This document shows positions 51,991 to 60,972 of a stretch of DNA of 64,000 nucleotides, one piece after another. Every line of letters starts with the position of its first letter. Position 1 is the first letter of the stretch. The stretch is from Clostridia bacterium (GTDB lineage: Bacteria > Bacillota > Clostridia > UBA1381), in contig CAAEKO010000003.1 in the NCBI GenBank assembly GCA_900756545.1, positions 12,838-76,837 of the forward strand, written 5' to 3'. The translations under genes and the position numbers were made by a program. The notes beneath the pieces were generated by a model. That model was given only the letters and a program-made list of their open reading frames with translations. It was not told the origin of the DNA and searched no databases.

Positions 51991-53337
51991 ATGAAAACAA
52001 ATAAGCTTCGACTGAGTCTTACATATACGCGGATAATTGCGTTGAGTTTTTTTGGAATCATCGTTGCGGGGTCTTTGCTGCTGACGCTGCCCATAGCCGC
52101 CAGGTCAATGGAGGCAACGCCATATATCAATGCGCTATTTACTGCGGTATCGGCAACCTGTGTAACTGGGCTTGTGACATATGATACGTTTACCCATTGG
52201 TCGCTGTTTGGCCAAATCATAATCCTTTGTCTGATTCAAATTGGCGGGCTGGGTTTTATGACTTTGGTGACATTGCTGGCTATGGTATTAGGCAAAAATA
52301 TAGGACTTCACGAAAGGCGGCTGCTGATGCAGTCTGCCGGAACCCTACAGATCGGCGGAGTAGTCCGGCTGCTCAGGCGGATCGCTATGGGGACTATATT
52401 GTTTGAAAGCGCCGGCGCAGTACTTTTAGCTGTTCGGTTTTGCCCGCGGATGGGTTTTTTGGAAGGAATTTATAACGCGGTGTTTCATTCTGTTTCAGCC
52501 TTTTGTAATGCGGGATTTGATTTGATGGGCAAATATAAGGCCTCATCTTCCTTTACGTTAATTTATAATGATGTGATTGTAAATGTTACGATCATGTTTT
52601 TGATTATTATGGGGGGATTGGGCTTTATTGTCTGGAATGATATTTTGACATTCCGAGGCAATCTGCGCAAATACAAGCTCCATTCCAAAATCGTGCTGAC
52701 AATTACTGCGACACTGATTTTGTCGGGAGCGGCGCTGTTTTTTCTGTTTGAATATAATCACAGCCTATTAGGGATGAGTCTGCACAATAAGATACTGGCG
52801 TCCTTCTTTGGCGCGGTGACGCCCCGTACAGCAGGCTTTAATACTGTGGAAATGACAAAAATGAGTGAAAGCGGGTCTCTGCTTACTATGGTGCTGATGC
52901 TGATCGGCGGAAGCCCGGGCTCTACTGCTGGCGGTATCAAGACCACAACCTTTGCTGTATTGGTGATCGGGGCAGTTGCCTCCGCCCGTCAGAATCGGGC
53001 TATCAATGTATGGAAACGCAGGCTAGAGGACGACGTTATCCGCCGGGCCAGCGCTGTATTCATGGTCTATCTGGCTGGAGTTATCGTATGTACTATGCTT
53101 ATCTGTGCAATGCAGGCGCTGCCTTTAAAGGACGTGCTGTTTGAAACAATTTCTGCGATAGGCACTGTGGGGCTTTCTACCGGGATCACCCCGCTTCTGA
53201 ATCCACTGTCGAAAATTCTTATCATGCTATTGATGTATAGCGGCCGTGTAGGAGGGCTGTCTTTAGCGCTGGCTTTAGCAGAGCGGCGGGAGCATGTGCC
53301 TATTGACAGGCCGGTGGAAAAAATATTGATTGGTTAA
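51991..53337 (+). CDS. ktrB: Potassium uptake membrane subunit (KtrB/TrkH family)
   Basis: 448 residues. Superfamily of K+ transporters with four pore repeats; the first has AVSATCVTGLVTYDT, the second HSVSAFCNAGFDL, the third TPRTAGFNTV and the fourth ISAIGTVGLSTGITP, each giving the filter Gly. Length matches KtrB more than longer TrkH. It carries K+ (with Na+) across the membrane, gated by the KtrA ring. The regulatory subunit follows after 15 bases. Confidence 0.94.
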   Translation: MKTNKLRLSLTYTRIIALSFFGIIVAGSLLLTLPIAARSMEATPYINALFTAVSATCVTGLVTYDTFTHWSLFGQIIILCLIQIGGLGFMTLVTLLAMVLGKNIGLHERRLLMQSAGTLQIGGVVRLLRRIAMGTILFESAGAVLLAVRFCPRMGFLEGIYNAVFHSVSAFCNAGFDLMGKYKASSSFTLIYNDVIVNVTIMFLIIMGGLGFIVWNDILTFRGNLRKYKLHSKIVLTITATLILSGAALFFLFEYNHSLLGMSLHNKILASFFGAVTPRTAGFNTVEMTKMSESGSLLTMVLMLIGGSPGSTAGGIKTTTFAVLVIGAVASARQNRAINVWKRRLEDDVIRRASAVFMVYLAGVIVCTMLICAMQALPLKDVLFETISAIGTVGLSTGITPLLNPLSKILIMLLMYSGRVGGLSLALALAERREHVPIDRPVEKILIG

Positions 53338-53352
53338 AGGGAGATATTTTAA

Positions 53353-54000
53353 ATGAAATCTGTACTTGTTATCGGTATGGGCCGTGTGGGCCGCCATTTG
53401 TCAGCAAAGATGATGGAGCTGGGCAATGATGTGATGATCGTAGATAAGGATGAAAAGATCATTGAAACCTTGGCTCCGAATTTTACAGATGCGAATATCG
53501 GCGACTGTACCAATGAGGATGTGCTTCGTTCTCTGGGGGTCAGTGACTTTGATATTTGCTTTGTGACCATCGGGGAGAATTTCCAAGCTTCGCTGGAAGT
53601 AACTTCACTTTTAAAGGAACTGGGGGCAAAAAGAGTCGTTTCCAAAGCCAGTCGGGATATTCAGGCAAAATTCCTGCTTCGGAATGGGGCGGATGATGTA
53701 TTTTATCCCGAACGGGAGATTGCAGAAAAGCTCGCTATATGCTATAATGAGGAAAATATATTCAAATATGTAGAGCTTACCCATGACTATGGAATTTTTG
53801 AAATTCCAGTTTTGCGAACCTGGATTGGAAAAAGTATTCAGGAAATCAATGTTCGTAAAAAGCACAATATCAATGTGCTTGCGGTGAAACAGGACGAGGC
53901 CATTACGCCTATCCCTGGCGCCACATATGTATTTCAGCCGGAGGATCATCTGGTCGTTATCGGCAAGCCGAATGATGTGTTTAGTTTGAGTTCAAAGTAG
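53353..54000 (+). CDS. ktrA: Potassium uptake regulatory subunit (KtrA/TrkA family)
   Basis: 215 residues, ATG 53353 after AAAGGGAG. RCK_N Rossmann domain (VLVIGMGRVGRHLSAKM, then VDKDEKIIETLAP) and a C-terminal RCK_C (TrkA_C) domain (VLRTWIGKSIQEINVRKKHNINVLAVKQD...HLVVIGKPNDVF). Single RCK unit as in KtrA, which forms an octameric ring binding ATP/ADP and often c-di-AMP. Same operon as ktrB. Confidence 0.94.
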   Translation: MKSVLVIGMGRVGRHLSAKMMELGNDVMIVDKDEKIIETLAPNFTDANIGDCTNEDVLRSLGVSDFDICFVTIGENFQASLEVTSLLKELGAKRVVSKASRDIQAKFLLRNGADDVFYPEREIAEKLAICYNEENIFKYVELTHDYGIFEIPVLRTWIGKSIQEINVRKKHNINVLAVKQDEAITPIPGATYVFQPEDHLVVIGKPNDVFSLSSK

Positions 54001-54111
54001 TTAAAAATGGATAAATCGTTTGATGTGAGTACTTGTGATAAATGAGAAAAAGTTAAAGTGATATATAGTATCAAACAGTTAAGATTTTTAAAAGACAGGA
54101 AGGTGCGGAAA

Positions 54112-54648
54112 GTGCCTGGGTTTGAAAAAATAACGAAATATACAGCCTTATTCACCTTTTTAATAACAGTAGTCTGCTATGCTTTATTTCGACTTTTAAA
54201 GATTGCGTTATTTTACGCAATGGGGGTTTCGTTTGGTACAATATGCTATCATTTTACCATACGGTTACTTGTAGGCGCAGTGGTAGATCGGTTTCTATAC
54301 TATCGTTTGAATTACGATAGCCGATGGTTCAGGGCGCATAGATTTGAAAGCGCATTATATAAAAGACTGAGGATCAAAAAGTGGAAAGACAAAATGCCTA
54401 CATATAATCCCGACTCGTTTTCTATAAAGCAAACACCTGTTACTGAAATGGTTCAGGCAACCTGCACGGCTGAAATGGTGCATGAGATAAATGCTTTACT
54501 TAGTTTTGTGCCGATCCTGTTTGTACCGGAATTCGGTGCAGCCTGGGTATTTTTTATTACATCGGTTTTAGCGGCGGTTTTTGATTTATTGTTTGTTTTA
54601 ATTCAAAGGTTTAACCGGCCGAGGCTTTTGAAATTGATAAAGAAATAA
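54112..54648 (+). CDS. CrtO-like membrane acyltransferase family protein (diaponeurosporenoate acyltransferase-like)
   Basis: 178 residues from GTG 54112 with AGGAAGG eight bases upstream; a farther GTG at 54058 lacks a site. Three or four membrane helices. The segment YDSRWFRAHRFESALYKRLRIKKWKDKMP and the end LIQRFNRPRLLKLIKK match the family named after staphylococcal glycosyl-4,4'-diaponeurosporenoate acyltransferase. The Thr-Cys-x-Ala-Glu-Met-Val-His element (CTAEMVHEIN) is also characteristic. No carotenoid genes lie nearby, so it probably acylates another envelope lipid or sugar. The name is by homology only. Confidence 0.62.
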   Translation: MPGFEKITKYTALFTFLITVVCYALFRLLKIALFYAMGVSFGTICYHFTIRLLVGAVVDRFLYYRLNYDSRWFRAHRFESALYKRLRIKKWKDKMPTYNPDSFSIKQTPVTEMVQATCTAEMVHEINALLSFVPILFVPEFGAAWVFFITSVLAAVFDLLFVLIQRFNRPRLLKLIKK

Positions 54649-54784
54649 TAACAGAATTAGGATTATCAAATGAACCTTGGAACCGAAAATACAGAAAGAG
54701 GAGTTTTTGCTAAGGGTTTAGGGATTTTTTTGAAACAAGCTCTCTTATGAGATCGGATCGGGAATTGGGAAAGTAAGAATTGAC

Positions 54785-54919
54785 ATGCATTTGTTCAACC
54801 GCCGGCTGCGCAGGGTTACCAAGTTGAAATCCGTCTTCCCGGCTGATGACAGCTTGCAGCTTGAGGTATTTTTCGCTGACCGTTGCCGGATTAGGCTTGA
54901 TTTACCACAAAAATTATAA
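54785..54919 (+). pseudogene. IS256-family transposase C-terminal remnant
   Basis: A 44-codon frame reads MHLFNRRLRRVTKLKSVFPA then DDSLQ, followed directly by LEVFFADR and a stop. IS256-type transposases end with nRrLRkvTKtKsvFPtddSL, about 20 residues containing LYLA...KKW, and then qLeiFFadR. Here the middle block is missing, so this is an internally deleted fragment. The rest of 54,649-55,030 shows no intact gene. Confidence 0.7.
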
Positions 54920-54928
54920 TACAGTAAT

Positions 54929-54955
54929 AAAAAGCAGGGAGCGCTAACTCCCTGC
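54929..54955 (-). terminator. Terminator of the SF1 helicase-nuclease gene
   Basis: On the - strand: GCAGGGAG-TTAGCG-CTCCCTGC followed by TTTTTATT, about 75 bases past the helicase stop codon. Confidence 0.75.
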
Positions 54956-55030
54956 CCGCCATTCATTTTACCCTTGTTTGGACTTGACACAAAATGCGGG
55001 GCAGACCCGAGCATTGCGGAAAAGATTAAT

Positions 55031-57778
55031 TTACAAATTCAGTATTTCATTTAATTTTTGTTTGATTTTCTCCTCTTCATGACTATCGTTCGTACGAAGC
55101 CGCAGTAATGGAATTTGATACTTATTTAGAATGCTATCCTTTAAAACGTCCTTTTGTAATTGCTGAGGATTATTTTCATGGGACTCAAAGCCGTCCACTT
55201 CAATTACCAGTGCACAACGTTTGCCAAACCTATGATATATCACAAAATCCACAGAAGCCCGATGATCAATATAAGCTCGTTCAGTCTCCGTAAGAATTTC
55301 GTCTGGCACAATGAGATTTTTTAATAAAACCTGAGTCGTAAATACAAAGCTATGATAAGGTTCTTGGCTCAATATTTCCGTTAATAACGAGTACATAATA
55401 TTCTCTGAAAGAAATCTACTGTTTCGCACAACTCGTTTTTTCAATCCTTCAAGCTTGTCAGAATATTCATGGTAAAGCAGGTCAAACACAGATGTCACCT
55501 GACTTTCAATTATGTCTTTATCCAGTGTGTTGTATTGAATATAACGAACTAAATCCTGCACTTCTTTTCCATTTGATTGAAAAAGTCGGTGGTCAGTGAC
55601 CAAAATAAACTGTTTAATCGCTCTGGAAACTGCAACATTGATTTTACAAGGATCATCGGTAAATTGTAATCCCAGTTTTCCACGTATACTATTATCCAAA
55701 ACCGTGGACATGATCATGATGTCTTTTTCGCGTCCCTGGTATTTGTGTATGGTATCACATTCCAATTCCTTTGGAAGCAAATCTGTTGCTTTGTTTGCTT
55801 GAAGCCGGTAAGGGGTTGTAAAGCCAACTTCATCCAGCTCTGTTGTAATAGCAGGGTTTTCCAAAACCTCTCGGAGTATGGTATCCAACTCCCGCTGATT
55901 ATATTTTCCTTTCGTCATACCTCGTGTCAGTTCGCGCATGTGGTTTCCTTTTACCGTATAGTAAATCATCAAAGGATTCTGCGACAAACTGTCCCTCGTA
56001 AATGGGATTAACTCCCCGTGATAATACTTTTGATTACAAAATTCAATAATCCTGGGGTGACACCGATAATGCTCTTTCAAAATAGTTCTAGGCAAGCGGT
56101 GCTTATAGAGAGCAATTACGGATGATAATATATTATGCTCAAAATAATCAAATTCTGCATCCACTTGGGTACAGATTAGCTTTTGCTTGATAGCATCATC
56201 TGTAATTTGCGGCAACTGTTTGGTATCACCAACGATGACTACGTTTTTACAACAGGAAAAAGCCAGCACACCCGTTAGGAGATCTACCTGAGATGCTTCG
56301 TCAATAATGACATAATCCAACATATAATGTTCTGGGATAGATTTTCGCAAGGCATGTGTTGTACTAAGCAGAATGGGATATTGTTTTATAAATTTATCAA
56401 AACTTGCTTTATAGTTTTGGATTGTATAATTTGGTTTGCCTATCTGCCAATGAGACTCATATAGCTTTTTACGAAAAATCTTTTCGGAATAGGATTGATG
56501 CTCCTTTAACAGGGTATCAAATGATTCACTGCTTAGTTTTTCTTCAACACTTGCAATCTGATGATCGAGTGATAAAAGCTTCTGCTTATAATATTCACGT
56601 TGGAGGCGCAATACAATCTGTATGTCATGATCTTTCCATTCGCGAAATCGATACAAACCGAATTTGAAAAATAATTTCAATTTATGTAAAATAGAATCGG
56701 CCGTTCCGAGCTCGTTGGCCAGGGCTGTTTCAGCCAAAAAGCTGATAATCCGATCAGGCGTTAACCGATAAAAAGGTAATTTTATTAACTCATCTATATT
56801 TTGACCCTGATAATACTGCTCATAATGTTCCTGTTCCGTTTCCAAGGCTCTCTTTTGCTGAACCAATATTGCTTTCTGATTGTTTTGTTCTAATAACTGG
56901 TCAAGTGTTTGATCTATCTGATTCAGCTTCGCCTGTAGTTCCAAAAACGGCTCTTCATTTTCCCATGCCTCCATTGTGGGACATGGCATATTTTCAAAAA
57001 ACGCGGTTTTATTTTTCTTATTGCCCAGCGCCGCTACCAAAAACCCATACCCATTTTTATCAAGCTTATCTTTTACATTTTTTGTAGCAGCATTATTACT
57101 CGAAATGACCGCAACAGATTGATTTCGAATTATCAAATTTGCAACTAAATTTAATATTGTTTGTGTTTTTCCGGTGCCCGGAGGCCCCTCTATCACAGAA
57201 ATTGAGTTTTCTAATGCGTTTTTCAATGCGATTCTCTGACTTATGTTGGTATGAAATGGGAATATCAAGCTGTTCAGATCAAACGCGCGTTTTTGTACAG
57301 GATATTGATTCAGATAAGCCGCCAAAACACTCTCCGGATGCACAAATTTGAGTTCATCATATTGTTCTTTTATATAGTTCACTATGTTATCTTCGTCCTC
57401 AGTATTTGTATATTGAGAGATGTCTTTAAAATATTCCAACCGTTGTTCCGCATTGCCGTTTTCAAGCCCATTGGAAATGATAGAAATATCCTCACGTCTA
57501 TACAGCTTTGGAGGACATTGATGATAAAACACCTTTATGTATGCATTAAAATCAAGCACTTGTTTTATATCACATAAAGGCATGTCTGCATGGTAAACAA
57601 CTCTATCTTCTAGTTCAACAATCTCAGGATTGTCGTTAATATAAACATTGCAGCTGCTATACGAATACTGATTTGTCTCAAATGCAATTAAGACGCTATT
57701 ATCCTGAAATGTATACGAGATAACATCTTCTGTTCTATCTTCGCCTTTTAACACGACTAAATACTTGTTTATATTCAT
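55031..57778 (-). CDS. Solitary SF1 (UPF1-like) helicase fused to a DUF2726/Vsr-like nuclease domain
   Basis: 915 residues from the ATG at 57778; a longer frame up to 57925 is possible and lies within the predicted transcript. Helicase motifs: Walker A GPPGTGKT (198-205), DEAS Walker B (about 492-495), GDTKQLPQI, EHYRCHPRIIEF, DTIHKYQGREKDIMIMSTV and NVAVSRAIKQFILV, placing it with UPF1-type AAA_11/AAA_12 SF1 helicases. Between motifs I and II is a coiled-coil insertion. Residues about 800-915 carry SVDFVIYHRFGK and ALVIEVDGFESH plus KDSILNKYQIPLLRLR, as in DUF2726 nucleases of the Vsr/PD-(D/E)xK group. Helicase-nuclease singletons often act in phage defence; that role is inferred. Neighbours are IS fragments and pseudogenes. 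Confidence 0.82.
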   Translation of the reverse strand: MNINKYLVVLKGEDRTEDVISYTFQDNSVLIAFETNQYSYSSCNVYINDNPEIVELEDRVVYHADMPLCDIKQVLDFNAYIKVFYHQCPPKLYRREDISIISNGLENGNAEQRLEYFKDISQYTNTEDEDNIVNYIKEQYDELKFVHPESVLAAYLNQYPVQKRAFDLNSLIFPFHTNISQRIALKNALENSISVIEGPPGTGKTQTILNLVANLIIRNQSVAVISSNNAATKNVKDKLDKNGYGFLVAALGNKKNKTAFFENMPCPTMEAWENEEPFLELQAKLNQIDQTLDQLLEQNNQKAILVQQKRALETEQEHYEQYYQGQNIDELIKLPFYRLTPDRIISFLAETALANELGTADSILHKLKLFFKFGLYRFREWKDHDIQIVLRLQREYYKQKLLSLDHQIASVEEKLSSESFDTLLKEHQSYSEKIFRKKLYESHWQIGKPNYTIQNYKASFDKFIKQYPILLSTTHALRKSIPEHYMLDYVIIDEASQVDLLTGVLAFSCCKNVVIVGDTKQLPQITDDAIKQKLICTQVDAEFDYFEHNILSSVIALYKHRLPRTILKEHYRCHPRIIEFCNQKYYHGELIPFTRDSLSQNPLMIYYTVKGNHMRELTRGMTKGKYNQRELDTILREVLENPAITTELDEVGFTTPYRLQANKATDLLPKELECDTIHKYQGREKDIMIMSTVLDNSIRGKLGLQFTDDPCKINVAVSRAIKQFILVTDHRLFQSNGKEVQDLVRYIQYNTLDKDIIESQVTSVFDLLYHEYSDKLEGLKKRVVRNSRFLSENIMYSLLTEILSQEPYHSFVFTTQVLLKNLIVPDEILTETERAYIDHRASVDFVIYHRFGKRCALVIEVDGFESHENNPQQLQKDVLKDSILNKYQIPLLRLRTNDSHEEEKIKQKLNEILNL

Positions 57779-57994
57779 TTGTTCACGCCCTTTAAATTGT
57801 TCGCACATATTGCCCCCAACAGCCCGCTTGGGCCATGTTACTGGATTTCTGAAGTTGAGATTTGTCCGGTATTGGGTTAATATTTGTACATCTTTTATCT
57901 GCCTCAGCAGCTGTAAGAATATCATGTTTCTTGATCATGCTAACTACAGAAATTTTCCATATAAGACTATTTTCCCATTACAAGATATAATAAT

Positions 57995-58022
57995 ATTATA
58001 TCATATCTTCCAAATATTTCAA
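57995..58022 (-). promoter_or_regulatory. Promoter of the helicase-nuclease gene
   Basis: On the - strand: TTGAAA (58017-58022), 16 bp, TATAAT (57995-58000). A perfect dyad GATATAATA-A-TATTATATC (57984-58002) overlaps the -10 box and could be a repressor site. The leader to the chosen start is about 210 nt. The region 58,023-58,208 shows no gene, only a short - strand open stretch continuing past the MerR stop. Confidence 0.6.
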
Positions 58023-58208
58023 CATGCTAAACAATGTTAGATATTCTTGTCTGCCATGTTACAATAAAATATGGGATTACATTCAAGAAAAATATCAGAA
58101 AGTTCTCTTCGCTTTGAATTTCCGTACCTGGCATATCCTGTCTAAGTGATCTAAGCTGATACGGTCAATCGTCTCTTGTATAGATTGCTGATCGTGTTTA
58201 GCCTTAAT

Positions 58209-59047
58209 TCATACCGAAAGATTCCTTGTTAATTCTATGATTGATGCTTCATTGCCGGATGGTTCTTCAATCGGCACAACAAGCTGTGATACATAATTAT
58301 CCGCAGGAATTTCCCTGCCGGTGTAGGGTGCAACAAGAGCAAGCCCGCGTGGATAGCCTATCGGTTTGAGACTAAGTTCACGCATTTTCCTGCCGAGTTC
58401 ATTATATGCCTCTGGCAGCTTGTCATAACCACCGTAATACAGACAGGAAAATGAGGGATAAACCGTTGCTTCCTTCGGCGCTGAATCCGGCTCGAGAGGT
58501 ATACAGCATAAAAAATTACACTCAATATCTGTAAATTCTCCCTCTAAAAAATCAGTTCGCTTATTTATGATAAAAAGCGGCTCGGAGGGGAGTGGCTTAT
58601 ATCCCTTTTTGACAACCTCGTGGAAAAGATTATACATATTCCAGTATTTATCGTCTGTTGTCGTACCGGTGTATTCTCTTGAGTAGCAAATGTATTCAGG
58701 CAGAGTGACAATTTCAAAGCTGCATTGTTCTCTTTTATCAATGTGGAGCTTCATTTCTTCATAGGTACGTTTCATGGTGAATAACTTAGTTTCAAGAGAT
58801 TTCAGAAGTTCTGCTGATGTTCCGTTGGAAGTGTAATAAAGCAGAATATCATCATAACTCATATTCATACCCAAAAACCGTTTTATTTGTAAAACTTTGC
58901 TTATGTTATGGTTGTCATAATAGCGGCAGCCTGTTTTTTGTCAATAAACGCCGGCGTGAGCAGCCCCTTGCGTTCAAGACGAAGAATGGTCGCCCTAGAA
59001 AGACCGCAGCATTTTGTTGCCTGACTTATGGTAAATAAGTCTTTCTA
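58209..59047 (-). pseudogene. MerR-family regulator with GyrI-like effector domain, disrupted
   Basis: The intact 3' part (58209-58874) encodes a GyrI-like/AraC effector-binding domain (CSFEIVTLPEYICYSREYTG, PSFSCLYYGGYDKLPEAYNELG). Upstream on the same strand an out-of-frame segment encodes the winged HTH: LFTISQATKCCGLSRATIL, RLERKGLLTPAFID, then, after a shift, TGCRYYDNHNISKVLQIKRF. The shift lies at an A6 tract (58934-58939), where seven A would restore the frame. The start codon is also lost: ATTAGAAAGAC where ATTATGAAAGAC is expected (one base missing near 59045). Two one-base lesions point to a decayed gene. Confidence 0.8.
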
Positions 59048-59066
59048 ATAAATCACCCCAAAAATA

Positions 59067-59097
59067 TTGACTTGTCTATGTATGAACATGTTATAAT
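59067..59097 (+). promoter_or_regulatory. MerR-type promoter with 19-bp spacer
   Basis: TTGACT (59067-59072), 19 bp, TATAAT (59092-59097). The over-long spacer is typical of promoters twisted open by MerR-family activators, and a partial dyad (ATGT-ATGA-ACAT) lies inside it. It is divergent from the broken merR gene, so it was probably its target promoter. Confidence 0.6.
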
Positions 59098-59144
59098 TGT
59101 ATGATAAAAGATATATTTAGTCAACAATTGCAGTGGGGTTTAAT

Positions 59145-59732
59145 GTGAAAACAATTATTGCTGAGGCGGGCGAAGGCGGTACAGTCTCCGGCGGCGGAGA
59201 TGTTATCAAGGGCGGCAGCGTCACCCTTACTGCGGCGGCTGACGAGGGCTATACCTTTGCCGGCTGGTACAACGGTGAAACCAAGGCGAGCGAAACGGCG
59301 GAATTCACGGTTGAAAACGTCACGGAGGATAAGACCTATACGGCGCAGTTTACGGAAGATGCAGTTGTCGATCCGGATCCGACGCCTACACCTACGCCGA
59401 ATCCTGTGGAGCCGTCCGGATTTGACTTTGCCACACTGAGAACCCTCAGAACACAAAGTATTGCGGTAGACCATAAGACAAAAACTATTGACATTGATGC
59501 GGTTAGAGATACGGATTATATCACCGTGTATGAGTATCAGCTTGACACTATTCCGGGCGGGACCTTTAGGATGGCAAGCTACATGGGCAACAATGTTGTA
59601 TATCATTTTGACGACAGAACTTATACGATTACAAAAAAAGACAAAGACTCTGTTACTGTTGCAACAAAAATCACCATATTCGGAGAAACAAGGTACTACA
59701 GCTTCAATATTAATTTCAGTCCTGTTGAGTAA
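59145..59732 (+). pseudogene. N-terminally truncated surface-repeat (InlB_B/Flg_new-type) protein fragment
   Basis: 195 codons from a GTG at 59145 (or GTG 59133). There is no signal peptide, and the frame opens in the middle of a bacterial repeat domain: GEGGTVSGGGDVIKGGSV, GYTFAGWYNGETKASETAEF and TYTAQFTE, as in Listeria-Bacteroides repeats. A Pro/Thr linker (PDPTPTPTPNPVEPS) and a beta-rich end of about 100 residues follow. It is the tail of a larger exported protein whose start has been lost, now placed behind the MerR-type promoter. Confidence 0.6.
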
Positions 59733-59737
59733 TGGAT

Positions 59738-59805
59738 GCAGCGTTTCCGAAAGGAAGCGCTGCAATCAAAACGCATAAATGTATTATTTATGCGTTTTGA
59801 TTGCA
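59738..59805. repeat. Two adjacent long hairpins
   Basis: First stem GCAGCGTTTCC-GAAA-GGAAGCGCTGC (59738-59763, one G-T pair). Second stem TGCAATCAAAACGCATAAAT (59761-59780) with its exact complement at 59786-59805 and a 5-base loop. They could terminate the fragment upstream, although no T run follows, or be part of a mobile element end. Confidence 0.6.
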
Positions 59806-59838
59806 GAAATATAGCAGCTAAGCAGGGAGGGAAAGTCA

Positions 59839-60972
59839 ATGAGACGATATAAAGGCAAAAGGAGGACGGCGGGATGGTTAATAATTTTACTGCTCTTGGT
59901 TCTTTGCACAACAGTATCCACCGGAACTGTATTTGCCAAAGAAGGAAATGAGAAAAAAGTGTCGGGATGGTTGAAGGGATTACGGTTGCAGAAGGTTATT
60001 TTATCAATGATTTTGAGCCGGATGTTTTTTATTACGATGTTATACATGGCGTCGTTTACATACAATCTTTCTATTTCTTTGGATCTTACAAATCCACGGT
60101 TTGAATATCCCATCAGCGGCGATGATACCATCACGGCGGACATCGATTCCGAAAACGTGGTGACGATTTCCGTCTACGACCCTATCGATGAGTATGAAAG
60201 CGTAGAATATTATCTCAATATTTATGTGGGGCTGGATTCGATTGACGCTATCCCGTGGACAGAGCTTTCCTATCTTGATGTGGAAAACGGTATTTTTTCT
60301 CCGCAATTCAGCAGATACAGGATTACATATCATGTAATTTTAGAAAACGATGTGGACAGTTTTGACGCGGCTGTTGAAGTAAATTGCCGCGACGAGATGA
60401 ATGAGGATGAGCCAATTTTTATGAATATCCTTGTTACATCTCCCAGCGAAGAAACATACAGCATTTATACATTAAGGCTTTCATACAACAGCTTTATCTA
60501 TACTGAAAAATATTCATCCTTCCAATTGCTTGTCTATCTTCTTTTGATAGGTATCGGACTATTTGCTATCGGCTTTTTCGCAGCACTGTATATCAGCCGT
60601 AGAAAGACACCTGGTATAGAGGAATTATCTGATTTGCCCATTGACGAAAGGGTGGTGAAGATAAAAATCTGCCGATGGCTTAATAGGGTATCAAATGATT
60701 TTTACAGAAAAGAAAAAAGAACGATGCACATAAGGCTGATATTTTGGCTGTCCATTCTGTTTGACGCGTTATTTTTCGCGGCAGCAATGGCAAAAAATCC
60801 GCCTACGTGGTATACAAATGATGATTTCCGGATGATGACGATTGTATCCGGCGCATACACGGGAACCCCAAGCCCCGACATTGTATTTATACGCTATCCC
60901 ATCGGTCTGCTGCTGCCGGCGATAGCTATGATGATTGCCGTTCGGATTTTTAAGGCTCATAGAAGTTATTAA
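59839..60972 (+). pseudogene. Membrane protein with cadherin-like domain, frame-disturbed and truncated
   Basis: The frame starts well (ATG 59839, GGGAGGG upstream, signal-like WLIILLLLVLCTTVSTGTVFA). Between about 59,960 and 60,045 the plausible protein sequence lies in another frame (MVEGITVAEGYFINDFEPDV, a cadherin-like beta-sandwich start) and then returns (NPRFEYPISGDDTITADIDS), indicating two compensating indels. A second part looks like the start of a polytopic membrane protein (LIFWLSILFDALFFAAAMA, WYTNDDFRMMTIVSGAYTG), which breaks off at RYPIGLLL and joins a helix of its later part. A TAA at 60970 ends it. I read it as the fused remains of two genes. Confidence 0.6.

Noticed and set aside
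58817..59038. 73-codon + strand frame opposite the MerR pseudogene
   Set aside because: The - strand encodes a recognisable MerR HTH in two frames; the + strand frame is its shadow.
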